From: Closterium sp. Naga37s-1
Taxonomy: Eukaryota; Streptophyta; Zygnematophyceae; Desmidiales; Closteriaceae
DNA: 64,000 bases
Assembly (NCBI GenBank): GCA_947471745.1
Contig: CANJKZ010000425.1
Coordinates: 372,001-436,000, forward strand
Direction of reading: 5' to 3'
Shown here: positions 21,441 through 33,400 of the stretch, one piece after another
Layout of the letters: each line of letters starts with the position of its first letter
Numbering within the stretch: position 1 is the first letter of the stretch
Program-made: the position numbers and the translations under genes
Notes under the pieces: model-generated
The model's database searches: none
What the model saw: only the letters and a program-made list of their open reading frames with translations
What the model was told of the DNA's origin: nothing

Positions 21441-21813
21441 AGTCACATCTGCGCATCCACCATGTACGGGGCCTCCACCCAAAGAGCCCCGCCCTCCACC
21501 TCGATGTCGTCCCTCTCCCGGTCCACCAAATCCACATTCATCCCCCCCATGGAAGACGCCGCCCGAAGCAGGATGACACGAGCTTGCGCCCGTTGTAACG
21601 CCACCCCGATGAGCACCTTCAGAGACCCCAAAAGATAAGCCGAAAACGAAGTGTCATCCTCCCGACAAGCCCCCTGTGACACAGCTAGCCCCACGTGCGC
21701 GTCCCACTGCTGTCGAAGCCACCGCCGGAAACGACCGCCGAGACACCCCCACGTCTCTATTATTAAAGGGGTGAACTGCACGCCCCGGTTGCGTGCAAGC
21801 AGTGGCGCGTAAT

Positions 21814-23447
21814 TGTTGAGATAGGAGCACAAGTGGTAGTTAAGTTTAGGTAGGGCCTAGGCTTAGTAGCCTAGGCCAAGGGGAAGTCGAGAAAGTTGTG
21901 CCAAGGAGAAAGTCGAGAATGGGAATGATGTTCACTATAGCACTAGGGTACATATAGCAAACAGAGCATGCAAAGAAGGTGCACCACCAACAGTTTATAA
22001 TAACTACACTAAACTACAGCTACAGGCAGTTACATATATATTCTAACACTCCCCCATAACTGCCTGCAGCAGGAGTTTGTGCAGAACACAACCTGCAGGG
22101 GTACACCAGCAACAGCAACAGCAGGCACGGTAACAGAGCAGGTACAGCAGTAAAGGGACAGGCGACAGCAAGACATTCCTGCCACCCCCTTACTCTCTTC
22201 CCCCCTCGACCACAGGAGGGGCAGCAGGGAGAGTGAGGAGGCGGGCTGGCTCTGGCTGGTCACCCCCTCCATCTCCTCACCCTCCCCCTCCCCCTCCCCC
22301 CCACACTGCTGCAGGAGCAGCAGAGGGGGGAAGAGAGGAGAGGTGGAGGGACGGCTGCTGGTTGGTCTCACACCCGCCACCCCAGTGCCACTCCCCCGGC
22401 TCCCCCACACCCTCCCCCCCAGCGGCAGCTGCAGCAGTGGGAACGAAAGGAGGAGGAGGGGAAGGGAAGCACACCACCCATCACCCCCACACCCGCCACC
22501 CCCATACCCTCCCCCCCACGGCTGCAGGGAGACGAAGGAGGAGGGGGTGGGCGGGGAGAAAGCCGCAGAGCGGCTACGGAGGGTCGGCGCGGGTAGGTCA
22601 GGGGCGGCTGCAGCGAGTGCAGGCACGGGGTGAGGCAGAGGCGGCTGCACCGAGTGCAGGAGCGGGGGCGGCTGCTCCAAGGGCAGGCGCTGGGTGGTGC
22701 AGGGGCGGCTGCAGCGAGTGCAGGCGCGGGTGAGGCAGGGGCACCGCCGCGGGCGCCAGGGGCGGGTCCGCGGCGGCTCAGGACACCGTCGCGGGCGCCA
22801 GGGGCGGATCCGCGGTGGCTCAGGGCACCGTCGCGCACCACGGGGCACGCGACGGGCAGTTTAGGGCACCGTCGCGTGCCACGGGGCGCACGACGGGCAG
22901 GGCACCGTCGCGTGCCACGGGGCGCATGACGGGCAGGGCACCGTCGCGTGCCACGGGGCGCACGACGGGCAGGGCACCGTCGCGTGCCACGGGGCGCACG
23001 ACGGGCAGGGCACCGTCGCGTGCCACGGGGCGCACGACGGGCAGGGCACCGTCGCGTGCCACGGGGCGCGCGACGGGCAGAAAAGATGTCACGCGCCACC
23101 CGGGCGCGGGACAGGACGAAAATCGCCACGCGCCCGAGGCGCGCGACCGGAAAAACAGCAGCGGAAGCGTGAGGCGGGCCCACAGGCCTGGACTTAACAG
23201 GCTCTGATTCCATGTTGAGATAGGAGCACAAGTGGTAGTTAAGTTTAGGTAGGGCCTAGGCTTAGTAGCCTAGGCCAAGGGGAAGTCGAGAAAGTTGTGC
23301 CAAGGAGAAAGTCGAGAATGGGAATGATGTTCACTATAGCACTAGGGTACATATAGCAAACAGAGCATGCAAAGAAGGTGCACCACCAACAGTTTATAAT
23401 AACTACACTAAACTACAGCTACAGGCAGTTACATATATATTCTAACA
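21814..23447 (-). mobile_element. TRIM-like non-coding LTR element 1
   Basis: Identical 235-bp LTRs (21814-22048 and 23213-23447), TG..CA ends, target duplication GTAAT on both sides (21809-21813, 23448-23452). Primer-binding site TGGAATCAGAGC lies just inside the right LTR on the minus strand, and a GGGGGAG purine tract abuts the left one. The 1.16-kb interior has no gag or pol. It holds a GC-rich block and a 36-bp minisatellite (22865-23085) whose open frames are ARRAPRGTRRCP repeats. Zero LTR differences mark it as the youngest insert. Confidence 0.95.
22865..23085. repeat. 36-bp GC-rich minisatellite inside TRIM-like element 1
   Basis: About six units of GGCACCGTCGCGTGCCACGG plus 16 bp. 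Two element-related 36-bp arrays exist; the other is in the second small element at about 43225-43370. Confidence 0.95.
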
Positions 23448-23584
23448 GTAATCACTCGTTTTGCGGCGCTCCCACTCCTTTGCCGCCACACCTATACAAC
23501 GGCCGCACCGCCCTAGCAGAGATGGAGACTGCGATAGCGGGTCTGCGACACTGATCTCTAGAGCGTGAGCCTCCCCGGCCATTT

Positions 23585-24430
23585 TGTTAGAGACTAAGGA
23601 CGGAGTCTATGAAGATTGGGGGCCGAAATATCTCAAAATCGTTGGACTATATTTCTGGACAGAATTGTTGACTTCACAAGAAACGCCGTCAACAAAAGGT
23701 CCACTCCTGGAATGTTCTCAAACTCGAGTATAATGTAGCCCTTAACAGTGGCTATCTTTCCCAATTTGAATCGTATCAAAAAATGGAGTATAACTCGAGT
23801 TATGAATTTCGGCGCACTAGGGGGTATGCTGCCATAGAAACTTAACTCAATCAAAAATTATCTCACAAGTTCACACAAGAAAGTTAGAGTAGCAAGAACC
23901 AGGTAGAAGGGGATGAAGAGGACGAGAGGGAAGGTCCCAAGAGAGTCCCCAACCAAGGAAACCTCATACTACACAATTTCCCCCTCTATAGGCACCCCAA
24001 CTTTGACATTTGTCACTTTCCCAACTCATGCCATTCACCTCACCCAACTTGGCCACACTTGCCAACCTGGTTTGGCTTCTCCCAACCACTTGGCATCATC
24101 TACAGTGATGGTGACGAATTTCCCAACCCCCAAAAGTCTGTACCCCATATTGAGTCAACCCACAAATTCCCATAGTCGCTGCATCACAATCAAAAAACTT
24201 TGAACGATCATATATTTCTTGTTCTTGATTCGATCGCGATGATTCTTGGTTCGTCGGAAAGCTCTTGAGCAGAGAAGTCACTTCAGATATCTGCCCAAGC
24301 CAGATAACATCCAAACACAGAAAATCCAAACCACACCAAACACAGATTCTTGCACACACCACGCATGCAACGCACGAACATATGATGGGAGGCAGACAGA
24401 CGTGAATGCAAATGATAGCATCACATAACA
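23585..24430. mobile_element. Probable solo LTR (846 bp)
   Basis: Ends TGTTAG...ATAACA (5-bp inverted TGTTA/TAACA), flanked by CATTT and CATTG, a 4-of-5 match to a 5-bp duplication. Removing it joins RRPM to AGEAHALEISVADP in the non-LTR element frame. There is no coding sequence and no matching LTR elsewhere in the window. Confidence 0.75.
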
Positions 24431-25144
24431 CATTGGTCGTCGCACCGCTACGTCAAACCGCTTCCCCGGCAGCACCGCACTATCCTCCATCATGACCACC
24501 CCCCGTGACGCCTTAGAGATCCTCGCCACCGCAAACTTCACCTCATCATGCACCCGAGATGGACCGTGTTGGTGCTTGCATCTCAAGGCATGATGCGGGT
24601 CTGCTGGGTCAACATACGATGTGCCACAAACACACCTCCCCACCACCTGTAGCTGCTGAATTGGGAGCCCGAGCCGTATAGCAGCAGCAATGCCCCACTC
24701 AGCCGTAGTGAATTTGAGATCTGAGTGAGCCGGGACTGCCGAAACCCATGCACCAGCCCCCGGGCCTTGAAGGGATGTGAAACGGGCTAGGGTGGCATTG
24801 TCACGAGCCAAGCGGCGCAGTGCTTGGAGCTCCTCTACTGCCAACTGCCGCTTCCGCGCCTGGAAAAGCCAAAGAGAAGGGGCCGCTAAACACAGAGGTA
24901 AGCCCGGCATCTCCTGGCGTATAGTCGCTGGCAGCTGCTCAATAGCCTTAGCAAACCACGGGTCAAGAAACTCCGGCTCTGCCGAAGTGGTGAGGTACTC
25001 TGCAAACATCGCCGCGCCCACAACCCCCAACTGCGCAATATCCCGCGCCGCCTGCACCCACCCACAAACATAGGACAGCGGACTCAAAGAGGCCGCCGCC
25101 CGGATCCCAAACCCTCCGAGTCGCATAGGGAGATGCAGTTGCAT
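24431..25144 (-). pseudogene. C-terminal zinc-motif region of the non-LTR element
   Basis: Starts MQLHLPMRLGGFGIRAAASL, the GGFGI-RA block typical of the thumb/linker after RT. It continues to CVCGTSYVDPADPHHALRC (C-x-C..H..C) and HDEVKFAVARISKASRG, and breaks at RFDVAVRRPM where the solo LTR is inserted. The rest is at 23453-23584 and 21443-21813. Confidence 0.75.
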
Positions 25145-25235
25145 GCGTGCGCCCCTAGACCGGTCAGGGTCCTGCTCCCAAGTGCCAGGTAGGAAAAGCT
25201 ACTCAAAGCAATCCTCCAGACAGCTATCCCAATCC

Positions 25236-26180
25236 CTAAAGGCATCCACCACCTCCGGACGCGACGGCATAGTCCGGGCCAGGTACATCGGCCGTGCTGA
25301 AACTGCAATGGCGAGGAGATGTGAAGCCATCTGGGGGTGGTCGAGCAAGGGGAGCCATGGCAATGGCGCCTGCAACTGTCAAAGCCGCTCCCGTAACTGG
25401 ACCACCTCCCAATCCTCCTCCCCAATAGGCACGCCCACCACAGTGAGACCCTCCTCCACTCGCTGCATCCCCAATGGCAGTGCCCGCTCCATCCCCGCCT
25501 TCGCGCTCCCAAAACCGGCACTTGTGCGCCTGCACCTCCAGCCCCACCCACTCCAACCGCTCCCGCAGTACCCCAAAAGCCTCTAGAATCCTAGCCGCTG
25601 GTCCCAGGATATAGGTATCGTCTGCATAACTCAGGAAAAGTAGGTCCCTGAACTCTCTAGTCACCGACTCCATCACCTGCTGCTTCGTGAACGCGAAAAG
25701 AAAAGGACCGAGCGGGTCCCCCTGCCGCGATCCTCGTGCCGACTCAAGGCTCTGTATCAAAGGGCCCGCTCGAAGGTACAGGTCGCTAGGTGTCCCGTAG
25801 AAAATACACAAGAATGGGATCAACCCTGAGAAAGGCGACTCCCGCAACCCCTCAAACATCGCATGACGGTGAAACGAATTGAAGGCGTTCGTGACGTCTA
25901 TCTGCAGCGCACACCAGTCGGGGTGAGTGGCCAGCGCTGACCAGAAAGAATGAGTAAGAATCTCCACCCCGGCCCTGGCGCCCGCTCCTAGCTGGTTGCA
26001 TGGCAGAAAGTAGGAAGCCATCGCAGGGCGGAGCGAGATGCAGAGAGCAAGAGCGAGGATACGCGGAAGCACCTCCCCAATCGCCACCAGCCGGATGTCG
26101 CCGTTAGGCTTGGAAAGCCCAACTAGGTTGGATGCGGCGAGCCAGGGCCGAGCCGCTCGGGGACCTGTCCCGACACCCAT
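25236..26180 (-). pseudogene. Reverse transcriptase domain of the non-LTR element
   Basis: 314 codons with RT motifs in order: KPNGDIRLVAIGEVLPRI, QIDVTNAFNSFHRHAMF, GSRQGDPLGPFLFAF and LSYADDTYILG (YADD active site present). The upstream frame (26501 to about 26180) carries the finger region ILLVLAFPRLILAVPPKPG. It is separated by a frameshift, so no intact protein is encoded. Confidence 0.85.
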
Positions 26181-26730
26181 TGGTTGAACACTTCCAACAG
26201 GTGGGAAAGGCAGGAAGGTTCAGTGAGGAAGGTGTCGTGCAGATGCTATGTGACCCACCCCGATGGCCCTGCTGCTGAAGCGCGAGCAGCCGTATAGATA
26301 GCTCTGGCCAGGATGTCGGTCGTGAGTGGAGGCTGCTGAGGAGCATCGACGGTGAAATCACGGACCCACTGTGGTACCTCGCCAGTACTAGCAGGGTGCT
26401 TCTCTCGCAGCGACTGCACCATGGCCTCAGACGGTCAAGCCAACTCTCCTGCTGTAAGGCAAGCCAATCCACGGCTCCGCTCTCCCACTTTACACCGAGA
26501 TCAGCATTGTGACAGGCGGATGGCATCCGGGTCATGGTCAGAGCAAGTGTAGGCAAGTGGGCGAATTGCTGGTCGTGCCGCCACCACGGCAGAGTCGAAC
26601 AGCTCCCGCCACCTCCCCTCCCAGAATGCCCCCAGCCACTCTATGATCAGCGCCTTCTGACCTATGCCTGGCTTGGGAGGCACGGCTAGGATGAGGCGCG
26701 GAAACGCCAAGACTAGGAGGATAGCAGCTT

Positions 26731-27132
26731 TGTCACAGGATCGAATTTCCACTCGAGAATGTTGCACTAAAGGTGAGTACAATGCGTATTTATACTCAGA
26801 AATACATAGAAACAACAGATAATCCGAACCTTCGGGAACGCGCTCTTCTAGAATAGATAATCACAAGTGCGCATAAGCACGCAAGCCCATTGGCACTTCG
26901 GATCATGGCGAGATTACGCCTTGTACACCACTGTCGGTGCTGTCGGTGCCGTATAATGTAAATGTCGGTGCCGAAAATACCAAATAAGTGAAATAATCGG
27001 AAAGCTCTAGAAAATAGAATAGTAGTCCGATTGAGGTGAAATAAAGTGCAAATGAAAGAGGAAAATAAGGAGAATAAGATGGAGTAAAAATATGGAAATG
27101 AAAAATATGTCGAACGTCGGCGTACTCTCACA
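26731..27132 (-). repeat. 3' LTR of gypsy element D
   Basis: 402-bp copy next to the purine tract GAGGGGGGGAAG (27132-27145, minus strand). It differs from the other LTR at nine sites. Confidence 0.95.
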
Positions 27133-27142
27133 CTTCCCCCCC

Positions 27143-28405
27143 TCAAAGCTGAGTGGTAGATGTAACACCCTGCTTGACAAGATAGCCGCGGAGAGAACGT
27201 TGGGCGTTACTCATGTCTTCTTCAGAGACCCAGCTGTCCTCAGAAGGATCATAGCCTTTCCAGCGTACGAGAAACTCCAGGGCGCCATGCCGACAACGAC
27301 GATGTGCAAGCACAGATTCAACCTCGTACTCAAGTTCATCATTCACGAGGACTGGAGGCGGCGGCGGAGGTTGGCGTCCCGTGTACAGCTTATTTGGATC
27401 TTGATAGGGTTTAAGAAGCTGCACGTGGAAGGCGTTATGAATCTTCCAAGAAGCTGGTAGGCGCAAGCGGAATGTGAATGGAGTGACCTGCTCTTCTACG
27501 AGGAAAGGTCCGCAGAAGCGAGGTCGTAACTTGGATGGAAGGTGACCGAGGTTGAGGTTGCATGTGTCGAGAAGCACATGGTCACCAACCGCAATGGTAT
27601 GATCACGTCGACGGCGATCGGCCAAGCGTTTCTGTGAAGACTGTATGTCCTGTAGACACTTGTGTGTCCGATCCCAAAGCTGCTGCATTGTGGTAACGAA
27701 GTCGTGCGCGGGTTGGACAGTTGCAGGTACTGTCGGCTGTTGTGGAGTTAGTGGATGTCGTCCGTAACAGAGAAAAAATGGGGTCTCTCCTGTTGCGGCA
27801 TGCTTCGCATTATTGTAGGCGAACTCCAACACCGGCAAGTGCAAGTCCTACTTGTTAATGTCGTCCTTGCACGCTGCGCGCAAGAGTTGTTCCACAATTT
27901 GGTTCAAGCGCTCTGTCTGCCCATCGGTCTGGGGATGATATGCAGATGACATTGCTAGGCGTGTCCCCATGAGCGACATGAGCTCTTTCCAGAACTTGCT
28001 AGTAAACTTGGGGTCCCTGTCGGATATGATGGTTGTTGGGATCCCGTGCTGTGAGATGATGTGTTTGAGGAATAGCTGTGCCGTTTCCTCCGTGCGTGCG
28101 GTTGTATGTGTCGGAATGAAGTGTCCCATCTTTGAGAATTTGTCGATGACGACCAGGATGGCGTCATGCCCCGCGTTGGTAGGTGGTAAACCGGTGATGA
28201 AATCCAAGCTGACCACTTGCCAAGGCTGTTCCAAGACGGGTAAAGGCTGAAGAAGTCCTGCTTTCTTCTGCTTACTGCTTTTCATCCGCTGGCACGTGTC
28301 ACACGAAGTGACAAACTTTTGCACGTCGTTTGCCATGTGAGGCCAGTAGTAGACTTTCGCAATCCCGGCAAGAGTCTTGTTACTCCCGAAGTGTCCAGCG
28401 TAGAG
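27143..28405 (-). pseudogene. Gypsy D integrase and chromodomain (C-terminal part)
   Basis: Resumes after element C with AGHFGSNKTLAGIAKVYYW, then CDTCQRMKSSKQKKAGLL (HHCC zinc region), catalytic DFITGLP...SDRDPKFTSKFWKEL...AYHPQTDGQTERLNQ (DDE pattern), then a linker and a terminal chromodomain (YEVESVLAHRRCRHGALEFL, VRWKGYDPSEDSW). A single TAG after DINK (about 27846) separates two otherwise continuous frames; related copies have Trp there. Confidence 0.9.
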
Positions 28406-29227
28406 TGCGAAAGAATTGAGGAATGAGGATGATTGCACTAGCAAGCAGTTGAGTACATATAGGAAACCCTAGATTGGGCTGTACTCACTATTGAGTACCC
28501 CTCTGCAGGCTAGACAAATATGAGATTCTGACACACCCCCATAGCCAAAGTGGGGTGTAATCAGCACAAGAAGCAAAGCAAAACAAAAGACAAGCTCAGG
28601 GTGGATCACAATGTCACCACACATTCTGAGCACAAGTAAGCAAGCAATAGTTCACAATAATAGTAAGCAAAGCTAGAAGCTATCACAGAGGGCAAGTGTG
28701 GAGGAGGAGGGACTATGAGAGGAGAGGAGGTAGTGGGCGGCAGCTGAAGCTGCTGGCACACGGCGCAACTGGAGCAACTGGCACACGGGCAACTGGAGCA
28801 ACTGGCACACTGGCAATTGAAGCAACTGGCACACGGGCTACTGGAGTAACTGGCTCCGCGGCTAACTCTGAGCGGCAGGAGCAACGGACTCACGGGCGAC
28901 TGGAGCAACTGGCTCACGGGCGACTGGCGCAACGGGCTCACGGGCGACTGGCGCAACGGTCTCACGGGCGACTGGAGCTGCGGGCTTCACGGCGGCCACC
29001 CCCCTTCAACCTCCCCAAACTATCCCACCCCCCTTTCACACACCCCCTGCTGCACCTCTAGATTCACTTACACTCCACCCCCTAGCACCACTCCATCGTC
29101 TCCCACACACCCACCCCCCTCAGCGGCAGCAGCAGTGGGAGACGGAGGAGGAGGAGGAGCAGGTGAGGCCGCACACCCGCCACCCCCTACACGCCACCCC
29201 CAAACCCTAACACAGGGCAGGGCCGTA

Positions 29228-29990
29228 GATGGCGGGTAGGGAGGGTAAGGGGGGGGGGGGGGGGGGGGGGGGGGCAGGGCCGCAACAGGGCCGGGGCAGG
29301 GCAGCTGCAGGGCAGGGCGCCATGACGAAGACGGCTGGCCCCCCTCCAGGGCGCCGTGACGGGCGACAGAGGGGGGGGGGGGGGGGGGGGGGGGGGCAAC
29401 GTGCGGCCCCCTAGGTCGCCACGAAAGGCGACGGGAAAGGGTGGGGGGGGGGGCGGTGCGCGGACCCCCGGTGCGCCGCGACAGGCATGAGGGGGGCGGG
29501 GCCGGGGCAGGGTCGGGGCATGGCCGGGGCAGGGCCGAGACAAGGGGGGGGCCCGCGACGGGGGGGCCGCGACGGGGGGCCGCGACGGGGGGCCGCGACG
29601 GGGGGCCGCGACGGGGGGCCGCGACGAGGGGGGCCGCGACGGGGGCCTGCGACGGGGGGGGCCGCGACGGGGGGCCGCAACGGTGGGCCGCGACGGGGGG
29701 CCGCGACGGGGGGCCGTGACGGGGGGCCGCGACGAGGGGGGGCCGCGATGGGGGCCTGCGACGGGGGGGCGCGACGGGGGGGGGGGGGGCCGCGACGGGG
29801 CCGTTACGGGGCCGCGACAGGCGACGGGGCAGGGCCGGGGCAGGGCCGCTACGGGGCCACGACGGGGCCGCGACAGGCGATGGGGCAGGGCCGCGACGGG
29901 GCTGTGACGGGGCCGCGAAGGGGCCGCTAAGGGGCAGGGCAGGCCGCTAAGGGGCCGCGAAAGGGTAGGGCAGGCCGAGCGCGAAGGGTG
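29228..29990. repeat. G-run and GACGGGGGGCCGC minisatellite inside element C
   Basis: Plus-strand G runs of over 20 at about 29250-29274 and 29371-29396, then about 20 imperfect 13-bp units (29545-29800) and looser ACGGGGCCGC units to 29990. The element is read from the other strand, so its RNA would be C-rich here. Confidence 0.93.
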
Positions 29991-30490
29991 CTTCGGGCAG
30001 GTGAGGAAAAAAAAAAAAAATTTAACGGTGGGCCCTTAGGAAGGAACGGTCCCAGTAGGGAACCCGCTCTATACCATGTGAAAGAATTGAGGAATGAGGA
30101 TGATTGCACTAGCAAGCAGTTGAGTACTGTGAGAAAGATAGACGAAAGAATGAATGAACTAGGAAATGAGATGGGTACAAGTAGGAAACACATAAGTGTT
30201 GTACCCTCTAAGAGCTACCCCACTACAGCCTAAATAGACCATAGCAGATATAAGTTTGACACACCCCCATAGGCAAAGTGGGGGAGAACAAGAGGTCACA
30301 AGACCAGTCAAGAAAAGCAAAGCAAGCGCAGGGTGGATCACAAAGTCACCACACAGTCTGAGCACAAGCAAAGGGCCATAAGGCCAGTTCACATGCAGAG
30401 TTATATAAAGGAAAGCAAACAGTACAGTGAACACAACCTAGCAAGTGTAAGCATGCAGGTATAAGTATATAGAGTACAGTACAAGCAGAG

Positions 30491-33400
30491 TCAAGAAGTC
30501 AACAAGTGAGGCACAGTAGGGACAAGGCCTAACACAGTACAGAAACGCTGATGATCACAAGGCTGAAGTGCCTTGGTGAAAACATCAGCAGTGTTGGCCT
30601 GAGAGGCCACGTAAGCAAGACGAAGCTGGCCACGCTGCTGCAACTCTCGAGCAAGGAAGTAGCGCAGAGCAATGTGCTTCGTTCTGTGCTCCAGTCTGTG
30701 CTCCTGACACAAGGCCAGCATGGCCTTGTTGTCGACGTACAGAACTGGAGGAGAACGAGGCGCCTCTCCCAAGTCGGTCAGCAGGTAGGTGAGCCAGCGA
30801 AGCTCCTGTGCAGCCATGGCCCCAGCGTAGATCTCAGCCTCACAACTGGAGCTGAGAACAGAAGAAGAGCGGGTAGACCGCCAGGAGACAGAACCGGAGC
30901 CAAGGCTGAAGGTGTAACCCTGTGACGACCGCTGCGTAGCCAAGTCGTCAACCCAGGAGGCGTCAGCGTGACCAGTGAGGACAACTCGAGCCCGTCCTCC
31001 AAGCACGAGCCCCATGCCCGATGTACTGCACAAGTATCGCAACACCCTCTTCGCAGCATCCCAGTGCACCTTTCGGTGCCTGCCGGGAGCCACGTAGCGA
31101 GCCAGAAGGCTGAGAGGGTATGCGAGGGCAGGTCGTGTGCAAGTCATCAGGTACATGAGGCAGCCCACAAGCTCTGGATACGGGCCACTCGGCTCTACAG
31201 ACTCGTCCGAAGGTGGAGCTGAGAGCGAGTGACCGGTAGGCAGAGGAGTGGACTGTGGCGAGGAGTAGGTGAAGCCGAAGCGCTGAAGGACCTGCTGCAC
31301 CATGTGTGACTGAGTCAAGGTAATGGTGCGCTGTGCTCTGTCCCGGGTGATCCGCAAGCCAAGATAGCTTGTGAGCTCACCCAGGTCTGTGCACGTGTGT
31401 CTCTTCTGCAGCTCGGACTTCACGTGGGCGAGTGCCTCCGTGTCAGCAGTAGCAAAGACAAGGTCGTCTACGTATACAAGAACGTAGAACGGCGACAGAG
31501 TAGCGTCAGTGCGTAGAAACAGAGAAGGGTCAGCAGTGGAAGGAGCAAAACCAAGAGCAGCAAGAGTCGTCCTGAGCGTGTCGTGCCACTCACGGGGCGC
31601 CTGGCGGAGACCGTAGACTGGCCGCCGGAGGCTCCACTGGGTACCAGAAGGAAACGACCCAGTGAAGCCAAGTGGGCGACGCAGCCAGATCTCCTCGTGC
31701 AGGCTGCCCTGCAGGAAGGCTGTGCTGAAGTCAAGCGAGTGGAGCTCGTAGTCACGCTGAGCAGCAACGTGCAGCAGTACCCGAAGAGTGGTCATCTTCG
31801 GGGTAGGGGAGAAGGTCTGAAAGAAGTCAACTCCCTGTCGCTGACTGAAGCCACGTGCAACGTAACGCGCCTTGAAGGCAGGCGGAGAACCCGGCGGCCG
31901 CTTCACCCTGAAGATCCACATGCCACTGACTATGTTCGCCCCAGGTGGGGGAACCTCGTCTACGTAGGTGCCTGTGGACTTCCAGGAAGCCATCTCTGCG
32001 TCCATGGCTGCCTGCCACTGAGAGGAGTAGGGACCCTCTATCGCCTCTGCGTAAGAGCGCGGGGTCGGGATGTCTAGTGCATCCGGGTCTCCCTCAGGGG
32101 CAAGCAGCATGGACACGAGATGAGGTGAAGCAGCGGCAAAGCACTCAAGGTCCTCCTGTCTGTCCTCAAGAACGTCCGTGCCAAGAGCACACTCACCCCC
32201 GACGGACGGAGGACAGACAGACGCAGACGCAGATGCAGCAACAAGACTAGTGGCGTAATCTAGGCGACAGGCTGCAGCAAAGTCAACAAGCTCAGCAACA
32301 AGAGCAGACGCAGCAGAGGACTCAAATAGAGGGTCAGTGACAGCAGTGGCCAGAAAGCGCGTGACAGTAGGACTAGCAGCACGAAGGGAGTCAGACTCCG
32401 GGTACGGACCGTCAGGAAGAGAGGACGCAGGAGGAGAGGGCAGAGGGACACGCTGTGAAGCAGTAGAAGGACGCAGAGTCATAGAGTGAGTGTCTGGGAC
32501 AGGTGGAAGACGTGGACGCGAAACACGACCAGCGCGAACAGTGCGGACAGGCGACGCAGAACGAGACGCAGGCGACACAGGACGCGACTCAAGCTCACGA
32601 CGCTCCGTAAGACCTCTAGTCGGACCAGAGTAAGGAGAAGGACCAGGCAGGGGAGGGGCCGGCTGCAACTGCGACTGAGACTGGACAGGCGGTGGACGCA
32701 GGAAAGGAGGAGGAGGACCAGGAGAAGGCGGGGAGCCAAGAACCTGCTGAAGGAGGGGAACGTAGTACGGCCGCGGCCGCGCAGCGCCTCGGGAAACAAC
32801 AGCAGACACAGAACCGGTACCCTCAGCCCCAGGGTCTCCAGTCCCAGCAGCACCTCCAGCAGCTCCAGCACCAGCACCAGCAGCACCTCCAGCAGCTCCA
32901 GCACCAGCACCACCTCCAGCAGCACCAGCACCTCCAGTAGCTCCAGTAGCAACTCCAGCACCTACAGCACCAGCAGCACCTCCAGCAGCTCCAGCACCAG
33001 CAGCACCTCCAGTAGCTCCAGCACCAGCACCACCTCCAGCAGCGCCAGCACCTCCTGTAGCTCCAGGAGCACCTCCAGCACCTACAGCAGCAGCAGCACC
33101 TCCAGCAGCTCCAGCACCAGCAGCACCTCCAGCAGCTCCAGCACCAGCACCACCTCCAGCAGCGCCAGCACCTCCAGTAGCTCCTGTCGCACCTCCAGCA
33201 GCTCCAGCAGCTCCAGCACCAGCAGCACCTCGACAGCGCCGTGAGTACCACTCACGAAGCCGCTGTGGAGAGAGGGGCTCCCGCCGCGACGGGACACCCA
33301 GAGCACCTCCAGACTCAGTACCCCCGGTCTCAGCACCCTCAGTCTTAGCACCCCCAGTCTCAGCACCCCTAGCAGCACCTGAGTCGACAGCTACCTCGAC

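Larger units (their letters stand above)
21443..26730 (-). mobile_element. Non-LTR retrotransposon (LINE-like), fragmented by later insertions
   Basis: Pieces on the minus strand in 5' to 3' order: 43738-43747, 42195-42253, 24431-26730, 23453-23584 and 21443-21813. Taking out the inserts joins the coding sequence. Across gypsy element D, GATGAAGC resumes as GCTATCCTCC in one frame. Across the small LTR element, ..KTSD continues as YAPLLARNRG. Encoded parts: RT with LVGLSKPNGDIRLVAIG, IDVTNAFNSF, GSRQGDPLGPFLF and SYADDT; then a C-terminal region with CVCG...DPADPHHALRC and KRFDVAVRR / LEISVADP / FTPLIIETWG. The last part resembles the zinc-motif plus endonuclease-like tails of such elements. 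Frameshifts near 26180 and 25200 show it is inactive. Its 5' part lies beyond the window or under element E. Confidence 0.8.

Noticed and set aside
22865..23085. CRISPR-like regular repeats
   Set aside because: Tandem 36-bp units without unique spacers, in a eukaryotic retroelement.
22368..23231. 287-codon ARRAPRGTRRCP repeat protein in TRIM-like element 1
   Set aside because: Reading of a 36-bp GC-rich minisatellite; all frames on both strands are open and no domain or codon pattern supports coding.
29250..29396. Long G runs as genuine telomere-like or quadruplex structure
   Set aside because: Could be real, but runs of over 20 G are also where assemblies are least reliable; I make no claim beyond the minisatellite.
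30757..30766. GAGGCGCCTC in copia B as another member of the palindrome family
   Set aside because: Ten-base chance match within the RNase H coding sequence; no flanking T/A arms and no duplication.
32486..33244. Plus-strand Ser/Thr-rich frame in copia B
   Set aside because: Shadow of the Ala/Gly repeat spacer of the polyprotein on the minus strand.
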